DNA of 36,562 nt. Source: Alphaproteobacteria bacterium. GTDB taxonomy: Bacteria > Pseudomonadota > Alphaproteobacteria > Micavibrionales > Micavibrionaceae. Position numbers and translations under genes: made by a program. The DNA lies in the NCBI GenBank assembly GCA_013215815.1, contig JABSQP010000020.1:1-36562 (forward strand), given 5' to 3'. Under the pieces are notes generated by a model that was not told where the DNA came from, made no database searches, and saw nothing but the letters and a program-made list of their open reading frames with translations. Below are positions 28,878 through 36,562 of this stretch, piece after piece (within the stretch, counting starts at the first letter, position 1; each line of letters opens with the position of its first letter).

Positions 28878-30107
28878 ATGCTTAATTTTAGACGTATTTT
28901 TCAATCGATAGCCCAAACCGCAGGCTGGAGTAAACCAAAAACTCAGCCTCCTTTGGTAATATCAGGATTTAGCTCTCACAACCTTGCTCAAGACATTGCA
29001 GACGAGTTGGGATCTAAAGTTATGGATGTTGAGCATAAAATATTCAAAAACAAAGAATTAAGAGAAACGCTACGTGGTAATGTACGTGGTCGTGAGGTGG
29101 TAGTCGTTGCTTCAGGGTCTGGCGATCCAAACCGTATGGAAAAAGAGACAAGACTACTACTGAGATCGGCTCGCCACAACGGCGCAAAACTGATTACCCT
29201 CGTGTTAACAAACATGTTTTATGGCCGATCAGACGATGATTTTGATGAGCGTGGTACAGCTGCTCTCGTCGACACAATCGAAACACTGCGCCCTTTGTGT
29301 GATAACGTTATTGTAGCAGATCCTCACAATCATGGCCTCACAAAAGAAATGTTTCGCGCTGGTCAAAACATCAAAAACTGTACAACAGCGCATTTCGCAT
29401 ATCCTTTTGCAGTACAATTAAAAGATTTATTCGATCAAGGCCTCATAAGTCGTGAAAATCTACTCCTAACATATCCGGATGCGGGTGCGAGTAAACGAAT
29501 TACAAATAGTTTCCGCGATGCTTTATATGGAACAGCTAGTATAGCGTTAGACCACACAAGAAAAGATGAGTGGGCTCAAGCAATGGCCAACCGTGACCAT
29601 GATACTGGCGAAAAGGATGTAACAGTCACGACAGATGTACGCGGAAAAGATATCGTTATGTTTGAAGATATGATTGATTCTGGCGGCACAGCTTGCGAAA
29701 TAGCCCGAATTTTAAAAGAAAAGGGCGCAAGAAGAGTTGTTTTATTTGCGACAACAGGCTTATTTACACCCGATGATAGAGACAATAGAGCATCTGTAGT
29801 GCACCGCATTGACCAGAGTGATTTGGACGCTGTTTTCATTACGGACACTTTTAGTTATGAAAAATCGCATTCTGAGATCTATGATGCCATAGAGGAAAGC
29901 CCAGTTATTCATGTCATTAAAACAGGCCGTGTGCTTGGCTCAATTATTGAAGCAATGCACATGGATGTAACAACAGACACAGATGAAAATGCAAACTCTA
30001 TTTCTCATATCCTTCGTGGAAAGCATGCCAAGCAAATTGATGGAAATAGCCTAGCAAATCCAGTGGTACTACACCCAGATTCACCGCTTTTCAAGCTAAC
30101 GGCTTAA
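28878..30107 (+). CDS. Divergent ribose-phosphate pyrophosphokinase-like protein
   Basis: A 409-aa protein with the two-lobed phosphoribosyl pyrophosphate synthase layout. The N-terminal lobe has LVISGFSSHNLAQDIADELG at about 26-45, MFYGRSDDDFDERGTAALVD at 113-132 where true synthases have a YxRQDRK loop, and IVADPHNHG with the metal-type His150. The C-terminal lobe has TYPDAGASKRITN and the PRPP loop MFEDMIDSGGTACEIA at 261-276, with Glu replacing the usual first Asp. The KRR catalytic loop is replaced by HTRKD. It is longer than a typical 315-aa synthase at both ends. It could make PRPP in an altered way or act as a regulator or transferase. It converges on cca with a 4-bp overlap. Confidence 0.77.
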   Translation: MLNFRRIFQSIAQTAGWSKPKTQPPLVISGFSSHNLAQDIADELGSKVMDVEHKIFKNKELRETLRGNVRGREVVVVASGSGDPNRMEKETRLLLRSARHNGAKLITLVLTNMFYGRSDDDFDERGTAALVDTIETLRPLCDNVIVADPHNHGLTKEMFRAGQNIKNCTTAHFAYPFAVQLKDLFDQGLISRENLLLTYPDAGASKRITNSFRDALYGTASIALDHTRKDEWAQAMANRDHDTGEKDVTVTTDVRGKDIVMFEDMIDSGGTACEIARILKEKGARRVVLFATTGLFTPDDRDNRASVVHRIDQSDLDAVFITDTFSYEKSHSEIYDAIEESPVIHVIKTGRVLGSIIEAMHMDVTTDTDENANSISHILRGKHAKQIDGNSLANPVVLHPDSPLFKLTA

Positions 30108-31273
30108 AGGTTTTCATCCAACCATTCTTCCTGGCGATATTCTAGTTCCCGGCCCAATTCAGGGCTGGTTTCATACCCTTCATCGATCAAAGTTTGGCCC
30201 GTAATCGGGCATTCCGGTGCTTGCCAATGGGCGATAATGTCAGCAAGCCCCTCTTCTTCCTGAATGCTTCCCGTTGCAATAGATAGTAAATACCCCTGAA
30301 GCAACAACGCATTCCCGTGATAAAAAATCGCTTTTTTGACAAACTTCTCATTTGAAAAATCAACAGAGCCTTTTAGCATTTCAATCTTAATCAGGTTCTT
30401 CTTCTGTTCATGAGAGAGACGCATACGCTCCTCAAACAATCGAGCGCGACAGCCCGCCACAACAAAAAGCCGCGCCATGATATTAGAGGCTTTATATTTC
30501 TCCTGAAGATCGTTCAACGTTTTCAAAACGTCAGCATCAAATCTTGCATCAATAACATCAACCAAGACACTGTTATTCAACATAATTTGAATTGTATCTT
30601 CTACATCATTAACGGCGAGAATTTTCAGAAATTCTTGTGTAATCCGCTCACGCGATAAGGTAGGAATTTGATCTGCAAAGCGTGCACAGGCTTGTAAACC
30701 TTGGGTATTCGGCGCCCCTTTCCCATACTGCGAGTAAAAACGAAAGAAACGTAAAATACGAAGATAATCTTCCTGAATTCGTTGCTCTGGATTACCAACA
30801 AAAACGACAGCGCTTTTTTCTATATCTTTCAGTCCATTAGCAAGCGGATCATATACACCACCTTCGCAATTCATTAAAAGCGTGTTGATTGTAAAATCTC
30901 GGCGCTGCGCATCCTCTTTCCAGCACTCCGAATAGCCAACAACAGCATGCCTACCGTCAGTTTCAATATCTTTACGCAACGTTGTGATTTCATATATTTT
31001 TTTATCAATTATAGCCGTAACAGTCCCATGCTCAACGCCTGTTGGAACAACTTTTATGCCGGCTTTTTCGAGCCGCTTCGTCACCTCTTCTGGCAATAAT
31101 TTTGTCGCAATATCGATATCACTGACAGGCTTGCCCATTAGCGTATTACGAACACACCCACCAACAAAAAGGGATTGCGGTTCAGCATCCAAACCATCAA
31201 TGGCCCGCATGACTTTTTGCGTCTGCTCAGAGCTCGCCCAATCTGGAATATCTATCGTTTGTACTGCGTCCAT
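30104..31273 (-). CDS. cca: CCA tRNA nucleotidyltransferase or related poly(A) polymerase
   Basis: A 389-aa class II nucleotidyltransferase. The catalytic site is LFVGGCVRNTLMGKPVSDID at 35-54, with the metal-binding pair Asp52/Asp54. KDAQRRDFTIN-like sequence (EDAQRRDFTINTLLMN) and VYDPLANGLKDIEK, then EDYLRILRFFRFYSQYG, complete the head and neck domains. It adds or repairs the CCA end of tRNA. A separate poly(A) polymerase is less likely because the body is short. The ATG abuts the slt stop on the same strand, so the two are co-transcribed. Confidence 0.9.
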   Translation of the reverse strand: MDAVQTIDIPDWASSEQTQKVMRAIDGLDAEPQSLFVGGCVRNTLMGKPVSDIDIATKLLPEEVTKRLEKAGIKVVPTGVEHGTVTAIIDKKIYEITTLRKDIETDGRHAVVGYSECWKEDAQRRDFTINTLLMNCEGGVYDPLANGLKDIEKSAVVFVGNPEQRIQEDYLRILRFFRFYSQYGKGAPNTQGLQACARFADQIPTLSRERITQEFLKILAVNDVEDTIQIMLNNSVLVDVIDARFDADVLKTLNDLQEKYKASNIMARLFVVAGCRARLFEERMRLSHEQKKNLIKIEMLKGSVDFSNEKFVKKAIFYHGNALLLQGYLLSIATGSIQEEEGLADIIAHWQAPECPITGQTLIDEGYETSPELGRELEYRQEEWLDENL

Positions 31274-33247
31274 TTACCGCCTCGCTATATGAAGATCAGA
31301 CTGAGACTTGTTTTGAGCGCCCAAAAGATGACGATAGACGTAAACCCCTTCCATCACGCGCTGTACGTAATTTCGTGTCTCGTAAATCGGTATAAGTTCC
31401 GCCCATGTAATCATATCAATCGCGCCGGTTCTCGGATCACCAATCTCTGTAATCCATCGATCTACACGCCCCGGCCCTGCGTTATATGCTGCGATGGCCA
31501 TTGGGTAATACCCGTTGTAACGATCCAGCATCTCCCTTAAATAACGCGAGCCAAGCAGAATGTTGTGATCTGGGCGTGAGGTTAGCCAATCTGTTCTGTG
31601 AGAAACGCCTAGCTTACGTGCTGTTTGCTTAGCCGTAGCAGGCATGAGCTGCATCAGACCGCGCGCACCTGCATGACTCTTTGCTTTTTGATCAAAACGA
31701 CTTTCCTGACGCATAAGCGCATGAATAAGCGCCCATTCAACATCTCTTACCTTTGATACAGCAGAGATTTTGCTAGGAAAGGCGTAATCTCCTAAAACAA
31801 TGCCGAGATTTTTTTCTGCTTTTAAAGACACCTGTATCGCCACATGATCCTGACCAATTGATGCGGCATAGGCTGCCAAAGCAGCATAAGCTTCAGCTGT
31901 TTTCACATTATCTGCAATTTTATTGAGAAACGCTGCTCCATCCTTGCGAAGACCTGCTTTCGTCAGCCATCCCGCAATACGGGCCAAATCACTTTTTGCC
32001 AGCGCCTGACTAGCCGCCAGAGATGGCCGCGTCCCCTTTCCAAAGGACGGTTGATATGGATTTGTTAAACTTACCAGCGCTATTTGACCATAAAAGCGTG
32101 TCGGATAACGCGCCGCCACGGCATACCATTTTTGTGCAATGGCTGGCTGCCCTGCCTTCGCACTCGCTAACCCTGCCCAGTAAGCCGCTCTCGCCTTACT
32201 AACCGGGGATGAAACGCCTTTATAGAGTTTGTCAAAATGGCCAAAAGCCCGTTTCGGTTGATTCAAAAATTCAATAGCAATAAACCCTGCTAGAAACTCT
32301 GCTTGCGCAAAACCTAGACCGCTCTTTTGTTTATGACCTGAGACCACTCTGTATGCAGATTTATATTTCCTATCCTCTAGAAAACGGCGGGCCATAATAT
32401 GGCGCTCTAACCACCACTTGGATGGATCATACATACCCGATGCCGACGGTGATTTACTCAAAATCTCCAGTGCACCTTGGTCTTGGTCATTCCGACGACG
32501 CCAACGAAGACGTTCATAAAGCAAACCTTCATCATTTTGTAATGTCGCTGGCACTTTACTAATCAAGCTATTCACATTACTGCTCTGACGCGCAAGGGCA
32601 ATACGTGCCTCTGCCAACCTTTGATAGACTGCACCAAGCACACCGGCGATAGCGTGCGCATTCTCATACTCTCCGCGATAAAGCAAAGCCGTAAGGCGTT
32701 TCTTATGTGATGAAGCACTAATAAAGCCTTTGTAAGCGGCGTAAATCGTTCTCTGCCCTTCGCGCTCCAAACGCGCTGCCGGCCACCATTCGTTTATCAG
32801 CTTTCTTGCTTGAGGTTTCTTTCCAGAATTCACAAGTGCTGCCAAGTACCTGTTCATTCCTGCTGCAGTTAAGGGCTCTTGCCCATGAAACCACCCAATA
32901 ATCTGCGCGTTACTATAATCAGTCGGCAGGCGTTCTTCGGCCCTTTGCCGGATTGTAATTTGGTATGGGTATTGCGGATGCGCACGCAGAAAACTGCTGA
33001 TCTGTTCAAACGTAATATTGGGCGCGCCATCTGTATAGGCAAGCCAACTAAACGCTGCTTTACCAGCTGGATCACTAACGCTACGTAATGTGGAACGCGC
33101 TGCACTCCATTGCCCTTTGCTACCTTGTTTGAGCGCAGTAATAATCTGAGCATCTTGCGCACGCGCAGGCGCAATCGCGAGTAAAAGTAGAAAAACAGTA
33201 AGGAACGTACGTAATATCAAGGGTATCACCAATGCTTTTTCTTGCAA
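31274..33247 (-). CDS. slt: Soluble lytic murein transglycosylase
   Basis: A 657-aa periplasmic enzyme. The signal peptide ends at ARAQ (about residue 30). The long middle part is an alpha-superhelical U-domain of TPR-like repeats (for example AYWAGLASAKAGQPAIAQKW). The C-terminal catalytic domain (about 505-640) is a Slt70-type SLT module: ALMRQESRFD with the catalytic Glu, AGARGLMQLMPATA, AAYNAGPGRVDRW, and ELIPIYETRNYVQRVME. It cleaves peptidoglycan glycan strands to 1,6-anhydromuramoyl products. Its stop touches the cca start. It is divergent from dapA, 71 bp away; both genes act in wall metabolism. Confidence 0.93.
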   Translation of the reverse strand: MQEKALVIPLILRTFLTVFLLLLAIAPARAQDAQIITALKQGSKGQWSAARSTLRSVSDPAGKAAFSWLAYTDGAPNITFEQISSFLRAHPQYPYQITIRQRAEERLPTDYSNAQIIGWFHGQEPLTAAGMNRYLAALVNSGKKPQARKLINEWWPAARLEREGQRTIYAAYKGFISASSHKKRLTALLYRGEYENAHAIAGVLGAVYQRLAEARIALARQSSNVNSLISKVPATLQNDEGLLYERLRWRRRNDQDQGALEILSKSPSASGMYDPSKWWLERHIMARRFLEDRKYKSAYRVVSGHKQKSGLGFAQAEFLAGFIAIEFLNQPKRAFGHFDKLYKGVSSPVSKARAAYWAGLASAKAGQPAIAQKWYAVAARYPTRFYGQIALVSLTNPYQPSFGKGTRPSLAASQALAKSDLARIAGWLTKAGLRKDGAAFLNKIADNVKTAEAYAALAAYAASIGQDHVAIQVSLKAEKNLGIVLGDYAFPSKISAVSKVRDVEWALIHALMRQESRFDQKAKSHAGARGLMQLMPATAKQTARKLGVSHRTDWLTSRPDHNILLGSRYLREMLDRYNGYYPMAIAAYNAGPGRVDRWITEIGDPRTGAIDMITWAELIPIYETRNYVQRVMEGVYVYRHLLGAQNKSQSDLHIARR

Positions 33248-33318
33248 GAAACCCTTAATATCTATAGGTTAGCGGTAATTTTTAAAAGGTTTTAATCATT
33301 TTCATCTAGAGGTTTCTT

Positions 33319-34215
33319 ATGTTTAAAGGCTCGATTACAGCACTCATTACTCCATTTCGTGATGGGGATATCGACTGGAAAGCCTTCGATAATTTTGTTG
33401 AATGGCAGATAGAACAAGGATCTCACGGTCTTGTACCTTGCGGTACAACCGGTGAATCCCCAACACTTAGTCATGAAGAGCATAAGAAGATCGTCAAACG
33501 TTGTGTTGAGATCGCGAATAAGCGTGTTCCTGTTATTGCAGGCAGTGGATCAAATTCGACTCAAGAAGCTATTGAACTAACTCAGGAAGCAAAAGACGAT
33601 GGAGCAGACGCTGCTCTTGTTGTAACACCATACTACAACAAGCCATCTCAAGAAGGTTTGTACGCGCACTATAAGGTGCTTGCTGACATTGGTGTGCCAA
33701 TCATCATTTACAACATTCCAGGTCGTAGCGTGATCGACATGAGTAATGAAACGATGGCACGTTTAGCAGAGCTTCCGACGATTGTTGGTGTTAAAGATGC
33801 GACAGCTGACTTGGCGCGTCCATTAGCCTTGCGTAATCTTGTAGGCGAAGAATTCTGCCAGCTATCTGGCGAAGATGGAACTGCAACAGGATTCTTGGCT
33901 CAAGGTGGTCACGGCTGTATTTCCGTTACATCAAACACAGCGCCAGCACTATGCTCACAGCAGCATGAAGCATGGCAAGCCGGTGACATTAAAACAATGG
34001 AAAGCTGCCGTGATGCTCTAGCACCACTACACAGCGCTCTATTTGCAGAAACATCTCCAGGGCCTGTCAAATACGCGGTCAGTCAACTTGGCCTATGTAC
34101 GGATGAAGTACGTTTACCGCTTGTTAAGGCGAGTGAACAAGGTCGCGCCCTTGTCGACCATGCGATGGAATTTTCAGGTCTCTTAAATGACGGAGCGCAG
34201 GCTGCTAACGCTTAA
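33319..34215 (+). CDS. dapA: 4-hydroxy-tetrahydrodipicolinate synthase
   Basis: A 298-aa TIM-barrel aldolase of normal length. The pyruvate-binding motif is CGTTGESPTL, with Thr43/Thr44, the catalytic Tyr is in IIIYNIPGRS (Tyr131), and the Schiff-base Lys159 is in IVGVKDAT. It condenses pyruvate with aspartate semialdehyde in lysine and diaminopimelate synthesis, and so supplies peptidoglycan precursors. A GAGG lies about 7 nt before the ATG. smpB follows by 25 nt on the same strand. Confidence 0.96.
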   Translation: MFKGSITALITPFRDGDIDWKAFDNFVEWQIEQGSHGLVPCGTTGESPTLSHEEHKKIVKRCVEIANKRVPVIAGSGSNSTQEAIELTQEAKDDGADAALVVTPYYNKPSQEGLYAHYKVLADIGVPIIIYNIPGRSVIDMSNETMARLAELPTIVGVKDATADLARPLALRNLVGEEFCQLSGEDGTATGFLAQGGHGCISVTSNTAPALCSQQHEAWQAGDIKTMESCRDALAPLHSALFAETSPGPVKYAVSQLGLCTDEVRLPLVKASEQGRALVDHAMEFSGLLNDGAQAANA

Positions 34216-34240
34216 ACGCTCTAATGGCATATCAAACATC

Positions 34241-34741
34241 ATGGCACAGAATAAAAACAATAAAGGGAAAAGTGCGCTGATCTCGACTGACAAGGTCGTG
34301 ACAGACAATCGCCGTGCCAAGTTTGAATATGAGCTCCTAGAGCGTTTTGATGCCGGCATCGTTCTCACCGGAACTGAAGTAAAATCTTTACGCCATGGCC
34401 AATGCGCTTTGGCAGAAAGCTATGTTGGTCCTAAAGAAGGTGAGATCTGGGTCTTCAATATGCATATCCCTGAATACTCACAGGCAAGTCAGCGTCTTCA
34501 GCATGATCCGACACGCCCGCGCAAACTTCTTCTTAAAAAGAAAGAGGTTGATAAGCTTATGGGATCGGTAACGCGTGAAGGTATGACCATCACGGCGACA
34601 AAGATTTACTTTGATAAAAAAGGTCTCGCAAAGTTAGAGATCGCACTCGCTAAGGGTAAGAAAACTCACGATAAACGCGAAACTGAGAAAAAGCGTGATT
34701 GGCAGCGCGATAAAGCACGTATCATGCGTGAACGCGGCTAA
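34241..34741 (+). CDS. smpB: SsrA-binding protein SmpB
   Basis: A 166-aa small basic protein that binds tmRNA and brings it to stalled ribosomes. Family motifs are NRRAKFEYELLERFDAGIVL, GTEVKSLRHGQCALAESYV, HIPEYSQAS, and a basic C-terminal helix ALAKGKKTHDKRETEKKRD then WQRDKARIMRERG. The ATG at 34241 gives normal family length; an ATG at 34187 would overlap dapA by 29 bp and add 18 unmatched residues. No clear Shine-Dalgarno sequence is seen, so it may depend on dapA translation. No tmRNA gene lies in the window. Confidence 0.96.
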   Translation: MAQNKNNKGKSALISTDKVVTDNRRAKFEYELLERFDAGIVLTGTEVKSLRHGQCALAESYVGPKEGEIWVFNMHIPEYSQASQRLQHDPTRPRKLLLKKKEVDKLMGSVTREGMTITATKIYFDKKGLAKLEIALAKGKKTHDKRETEKKRDWQRDKARIMRERG

Positions 34742-34743
34742 AG

Positions 34744-34771
34744 AAAAAGGCCGGAGCATAAACCCCGGCCT
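34744..34771 (-). terminator. Intrinsic terminator of recA
   Basis: On the minus strand, AGGCCGG and CCGGCCT pair (7 bp, 10-nt loop) and a TTTTT run follows, 45 nt past the recA stop. On the plus strand it lacks a U-tract, so it works mainly for recA, though it stands right after smpB. Confidence 0.82.
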
Positions 34772-34816
34772 ATCAGTTCAAATGGTGGATAAAAGAGAAA
34801 TGATAAAAGCGATGCG

Positions 34817-35944
34817 TTAGCTCGCTTTCTTTTTGGATTTTGGCTTATCTTCTGAAGCTTCTTCTGTAGAGACATCGTCATTTGCCTCTGGACCAACAAG
34901 CATTTCTTCAGAAATAAGACCTGCATTTTCACGGATCTTACGTTCTAGAACATCACGCATCTCAGGGTGCTCCATAAGGTAGTTCTTCGCGTTTTCGCGT
35001 CCCTGACCAATACGCTCTCCTTCAGCAGAGAACCACGATCCAGACTTCTCAACCATGCCGCCTTGAACACCAAGATCGAGAATTTCACCCATCTTCGAGA
35101 TCCCTTCCCCGTACATGATATCGAATTCAATCTGACGGAATGGAGGCGCCATCTTATTCTTTACAACTTTTACGCGTGTCTGGTTGCCAACAACCTCATC
35201 ACGATCCTTAATCGCACCAATACGACGGATATCAAGGCGAACAGATGAATAGAACTTCAGTGCATTACCGCCTGTTGTTGTTTCTGGTGAACCAAACATC
35301 ACACCAATCTTCATACGAATTTGGTTAATAAAGATCACAACTGTACGCGAGCGAGAGATTGAACCTGTTAGCTTACGAAGCGCTTGTGACATCAAACGCG
35401 CCTGAAGACCAACATGAGAATCGCCCATATCCCCTTCTAGTTCTGCGCGCGGTACAAGCGCCGCTACAGAATCGACAACAAGTACATCTAATGCACCAGA
35501 ACGAACAAGTGTATCTGCAATTTCTAGTGCTTGCTCACCGGCATCTGGTTGAGAGATCAAAAGCTCATCAACATTACAACCAAGCTTCTTTGCATATCCT
35601 GGATCTAATGCGTGCTCCGCATCAACGATCGCACATGTTCCGCCCATTTTCTGTGCCTCTGCTATCACATGCAGAGCGAGTGTTGTTTTACCTGAACTTT
35701 CAGGGCCATAAATTTCTGTAATACGTCCGCGTGGAAGACCACCAATACCAAGACCAATATCAAGACCGAGAGAACCTGTCGAGATTGCCTCTACTTCCAT
35801 TGGGTTTTGCTCGCCGTTCAACTTCATCACAGAGCCTTTACCAAAGGCACGTTCGATTTGTGACAACGCGGCGTCTAAAGCTTTATTCTTTTCATCATTA
35901 TTTTTGTGCATAGGTTCTTCTCTTTTTAATGCGGTGACTGACAT
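34817..35944 (-). CDS. recA: Recombinase RecA
   Basis: A 375-aa RecA, slightly long because of a C-terminal acidic then Lys-rich tail ([15 protein letters not shown]). Walker A is GPESSGKT at 80-87, Walker B is [12 protein letters not shown], and the DNA-binding L1/L2 region includes [20 protein letters not shown]. The N-terminus ([17 protein letters not shown], then [20 protein letters not shown]) matches alphaproteobacterial RecA. It drives homologous recombination and triggers LexA self-cleavage. AAGGAAGGA lies about 9 nt before the ATG. The upstream region contains a LexA box, so the gene should be SOS-induced. Confidence 0.98.
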   Translation of the reverse strand: MSVTALKREEPMHKNNDEKNKALDAALSQIERAFGKGSVMKLNGEQNPMEVEAISTGSLGLDIGLGIGGLPRGRITEIYGPESSGKTTLALHVIAEAQKMGGTCAIVDAEHALDPGYAKKLGCNVDELLISQPDAGEQALEIADTLVRSGALDVLVVDSVAALVPRAELEGDMGDSHVGLQARLMSQALRKLTGSISRSRTVVIFINQIRMKIGVMFGSPETTTGGNALKFYSSVRLDIRRIGAIKDRDEVVGNQTRVKVVKNKMAPPFRQIEFDIMYGEGISKMGEILDLGVQGGMVEKSGSWFSAEGERIGQGRENAKNYLMEHPEMRDVLERKIRENAGLISEEMLVGPEANDDVSTEEASEDKPKSKKKAS

Positions 35945-35976
35945 TATTTTTATCCTTCCTTATTTAGTGTTTCAAT

Positions 35977-36001
35977 GTGCTTCGTGTGCTTTTGAGTGCT
36001 T
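35977..36001 (-). repeat. Three AAGCAC repeats in the recA leader
   Basis: On the minus strand AAGCAC occurs at 36001-35996, 35991-35986 and 35982-35977, spaced 10 and 9 nt. They lie in the recA untranslated leader. One copy with the GTGC just upstream could form a GTGC-GTAA-GCAC stem. Meaning unknown. Confidence 0.45.
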
Positions 36002-36055
36002 ACGCACAAGTGAATCTCGAACTCTTATGAACACTAATGTACACTATTTGTTCTC

Positions 36056-36085
36056 ATTGTAAATTAAAAAGAACAAAAAAAGAAC
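36056..36085 (-). promoter_or_regulatory. LexA box and -10 of recA
   Basis: On the minus strand GTTC-N7-GTTC (36085-36071) is the alphaproteobacterial LexA site. A good -10 TACAAT (36061-36056) follows 9 bp downstream, so the box covers the -35 and spacer, which fits repression by LexA until DNA damage. The leader to recA is about 100 nt. Confidence 0.78.
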
Positions 36086-36111
36086 AAATATACACAACAC
36101 ACCTACATTAG

Positions 36112-36141
36112 TTGACATAACAATGCAATTTATGGTTTATA
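36112..36141 (+). promoter_or_regulatory. Candidate promoter of the recA-divergent gene
   Basis: A consensus TTGACA (36112-36117) lies 18 bp before a weak -10 TTTATA (36136-36141). The ATG at 36148 would make the message nearly leaderless. Confidence 0.4.
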
Positions 36142-36147
36142 CAGACT

Positions 36148-36528
36148 ATGAACTTAATGGTCTCAAAAGAAGATATCGAAAGCATATTCGGCCCAGAATA
36201 CGACCGAATTCGTGACGTAGCACAAAGCCTGTCATCATTGGAAGATGATGGGGACCGAGAAATATTCTTACTTGCACATACTTTTAGTAACGTGGCCGCT
36301 CCGATAATGGGTAACATTCAACTCAGAAGAAGTTTTGCAACCGTCATAGAGATTTGTGACCACGCAATAGATAGAATTAAACACCCAGAAGAGACACTCG
36401 ACGGTCATCCAGTACAAACAGTTCACTCAGTGCACTTTATGGAACTACAAGACGAGTATTTAAGCATTCTCGATTCCATCAAGAAAAAGGCTACGGACAA
36501 CAGAAAATTTTTAGGACTTACGAACTAA
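36148..36528 (+). CDS. Small helical protein with a possible histidine phosphoacceptor motif
   Basis: A 126-aa protein, mostly helical, with no signal peptide or membrane segment. Residues about 39-60 (IFLLAHTFSNVAAPIMGNIQ) look like the H-box of histidine-kinase dimerisation domains, where family members have AHDFNNLL..ILGN; His44 would be the phosphorylated residue. The next stretch (LRRSFATVIEICDHAIDRIK) could be the rest of the first helix, and the C-terminal helix has ELQDEYLSILDSIKKKA. No ATP-binding domain follows. The gene is divergent from recA and shares its LexA-box region. No Shine-Dalgarno sequence is seen. The assignment is tentative. Confidence 0.62.
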   Translation: MNLMVSKEDIESIFGPEYDRIRDVAQSLSSLEDDGDREIFLLAHTFSNVAAPIMGNIQLRRSFATVIEICDHAIDRIKHPEETLDGHPVQTVHSVHFMELQDEYLSILDSIKKKATDNRKFLGLTN

Positions 36529-36532
36529 AACG

Positions 36533-36562
36533 TTAATCATCTAACGCTTCTTTCACCTTCTC
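36533..36562 (-). CDS. C-terminal codons of a minus-strand gene (cut by window end)
   Basis: The last 30 bp read on the minus strand as EKVKEALDD followed by TAA, 4 bp from the convergent gene end. The helical, charged reading suggests a real C-terminus, but nine codons are too few to name the protein. Confidence 0.4.
   Translation of the reverse strand, partial: EKVKEALDD

Noticed and set aside
1-36562. CRISPR arrays, insertion sequences, prophage or restriction systems
   Set aside because: No regular direct repeats with spacers, no transposase or integrase, no phage structural genes and no DNA methylase partner for the HNH gene were found.

Overview
The window is a stretch of bacterial chromosome, most likely from an alphaproteobacterium with a fairly AT-rich genome. 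The markers are: a TrcR/DUF1013 cell-cycle regulator, DUF1192 and DUF465 small proteins, an NDUFAF5-like methyltransferase, a GTTC-N7-GTTC LexA box upstream of recA, a three-gene cytochrome bc1 operon, and an alphaproteobacterial-style RecA N-terminus. No family or genus can be named safely. Both ends cut genes: the 3' part of an mdaB-like quinone reductase lies at the left edge, and the last codons of a minus-strand gene probably lie at the right edge. There is no CRISPR array, insertion sequence, rRNA or prophage.

Layout. 1-3.4 kb: redox genes (MdaB end, peroxiredoxin-like), a tRNA-Leu(CAA), ExoD, a secreted alpha/beta hydrolase, DsbB and a 40-aa membrane peptide. 3.5-5.5 kb (minus strand): a small membrane protein, an HNH endonuclease with its own promoter and structured leader, and a serine esterase. 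5.5-8.7 kb (plus): a perfect Fur-type palindrome, an FTR1 iron permease, an intrinsic terminator, an LpxR-family outer-membrane protein, an XRE regulator and a secreted lipase. 8.7-11.3 kb (minus): grxC, nitrilase and yjgR-like ATPase. 11.3-17.5 kb: an FAD-dependent ubiquinone-type hydroxylase, comF (minus), then a plus-strand operon of a large methyltransferase fused to two degenerate Nudix-like modules, an NDUFAF5-like methyltransferase and gloB. 17.5-19.3 kb: small conserved alphaproteobacterial genes around trcR. 19.5-26.5 kb (minus): ALDH7-type dehydrogenase, Na/Pi cotransporter, DUF924, and the bc1 operon petABC with a GNAT gene attached. 26.6-30.1 kb: trmL, hemF, an orphan protein and a divergent PRPP-synthase homologue. 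30.1-36.5 kb: cca and slt (minus), dapA and smpB (plus), recA (minus), and a small gene divergent from recA.

Most genes are housekeeping: respiration (bc1, a ubiquinone-type hydroxylase, a possible complex I assembly methyltransferase), haem (HemF), iron uptake (FTR1 under a Fur box), tRNA maturation (Cca, TrmL), trans-translation (SmpB), SOS (RecA) and thiol redox (Grx, DsbB, peroxiredoxin, GloB). The places most worth a second look are the methyltransferase/tandem-Nudix-like fusion at 13.4-15.9 kb, the PRPP-synthase-like gene and its divergent orphan neighbour around a perfect 16-bp palindrome at 28.8 kb, the tandem-hairpin leader of trcR, and the recA-divergent gene that resembles a lone histidine phosphoacceptor helix bundle. 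All family names come from reading motifs by eye; no database search was run.
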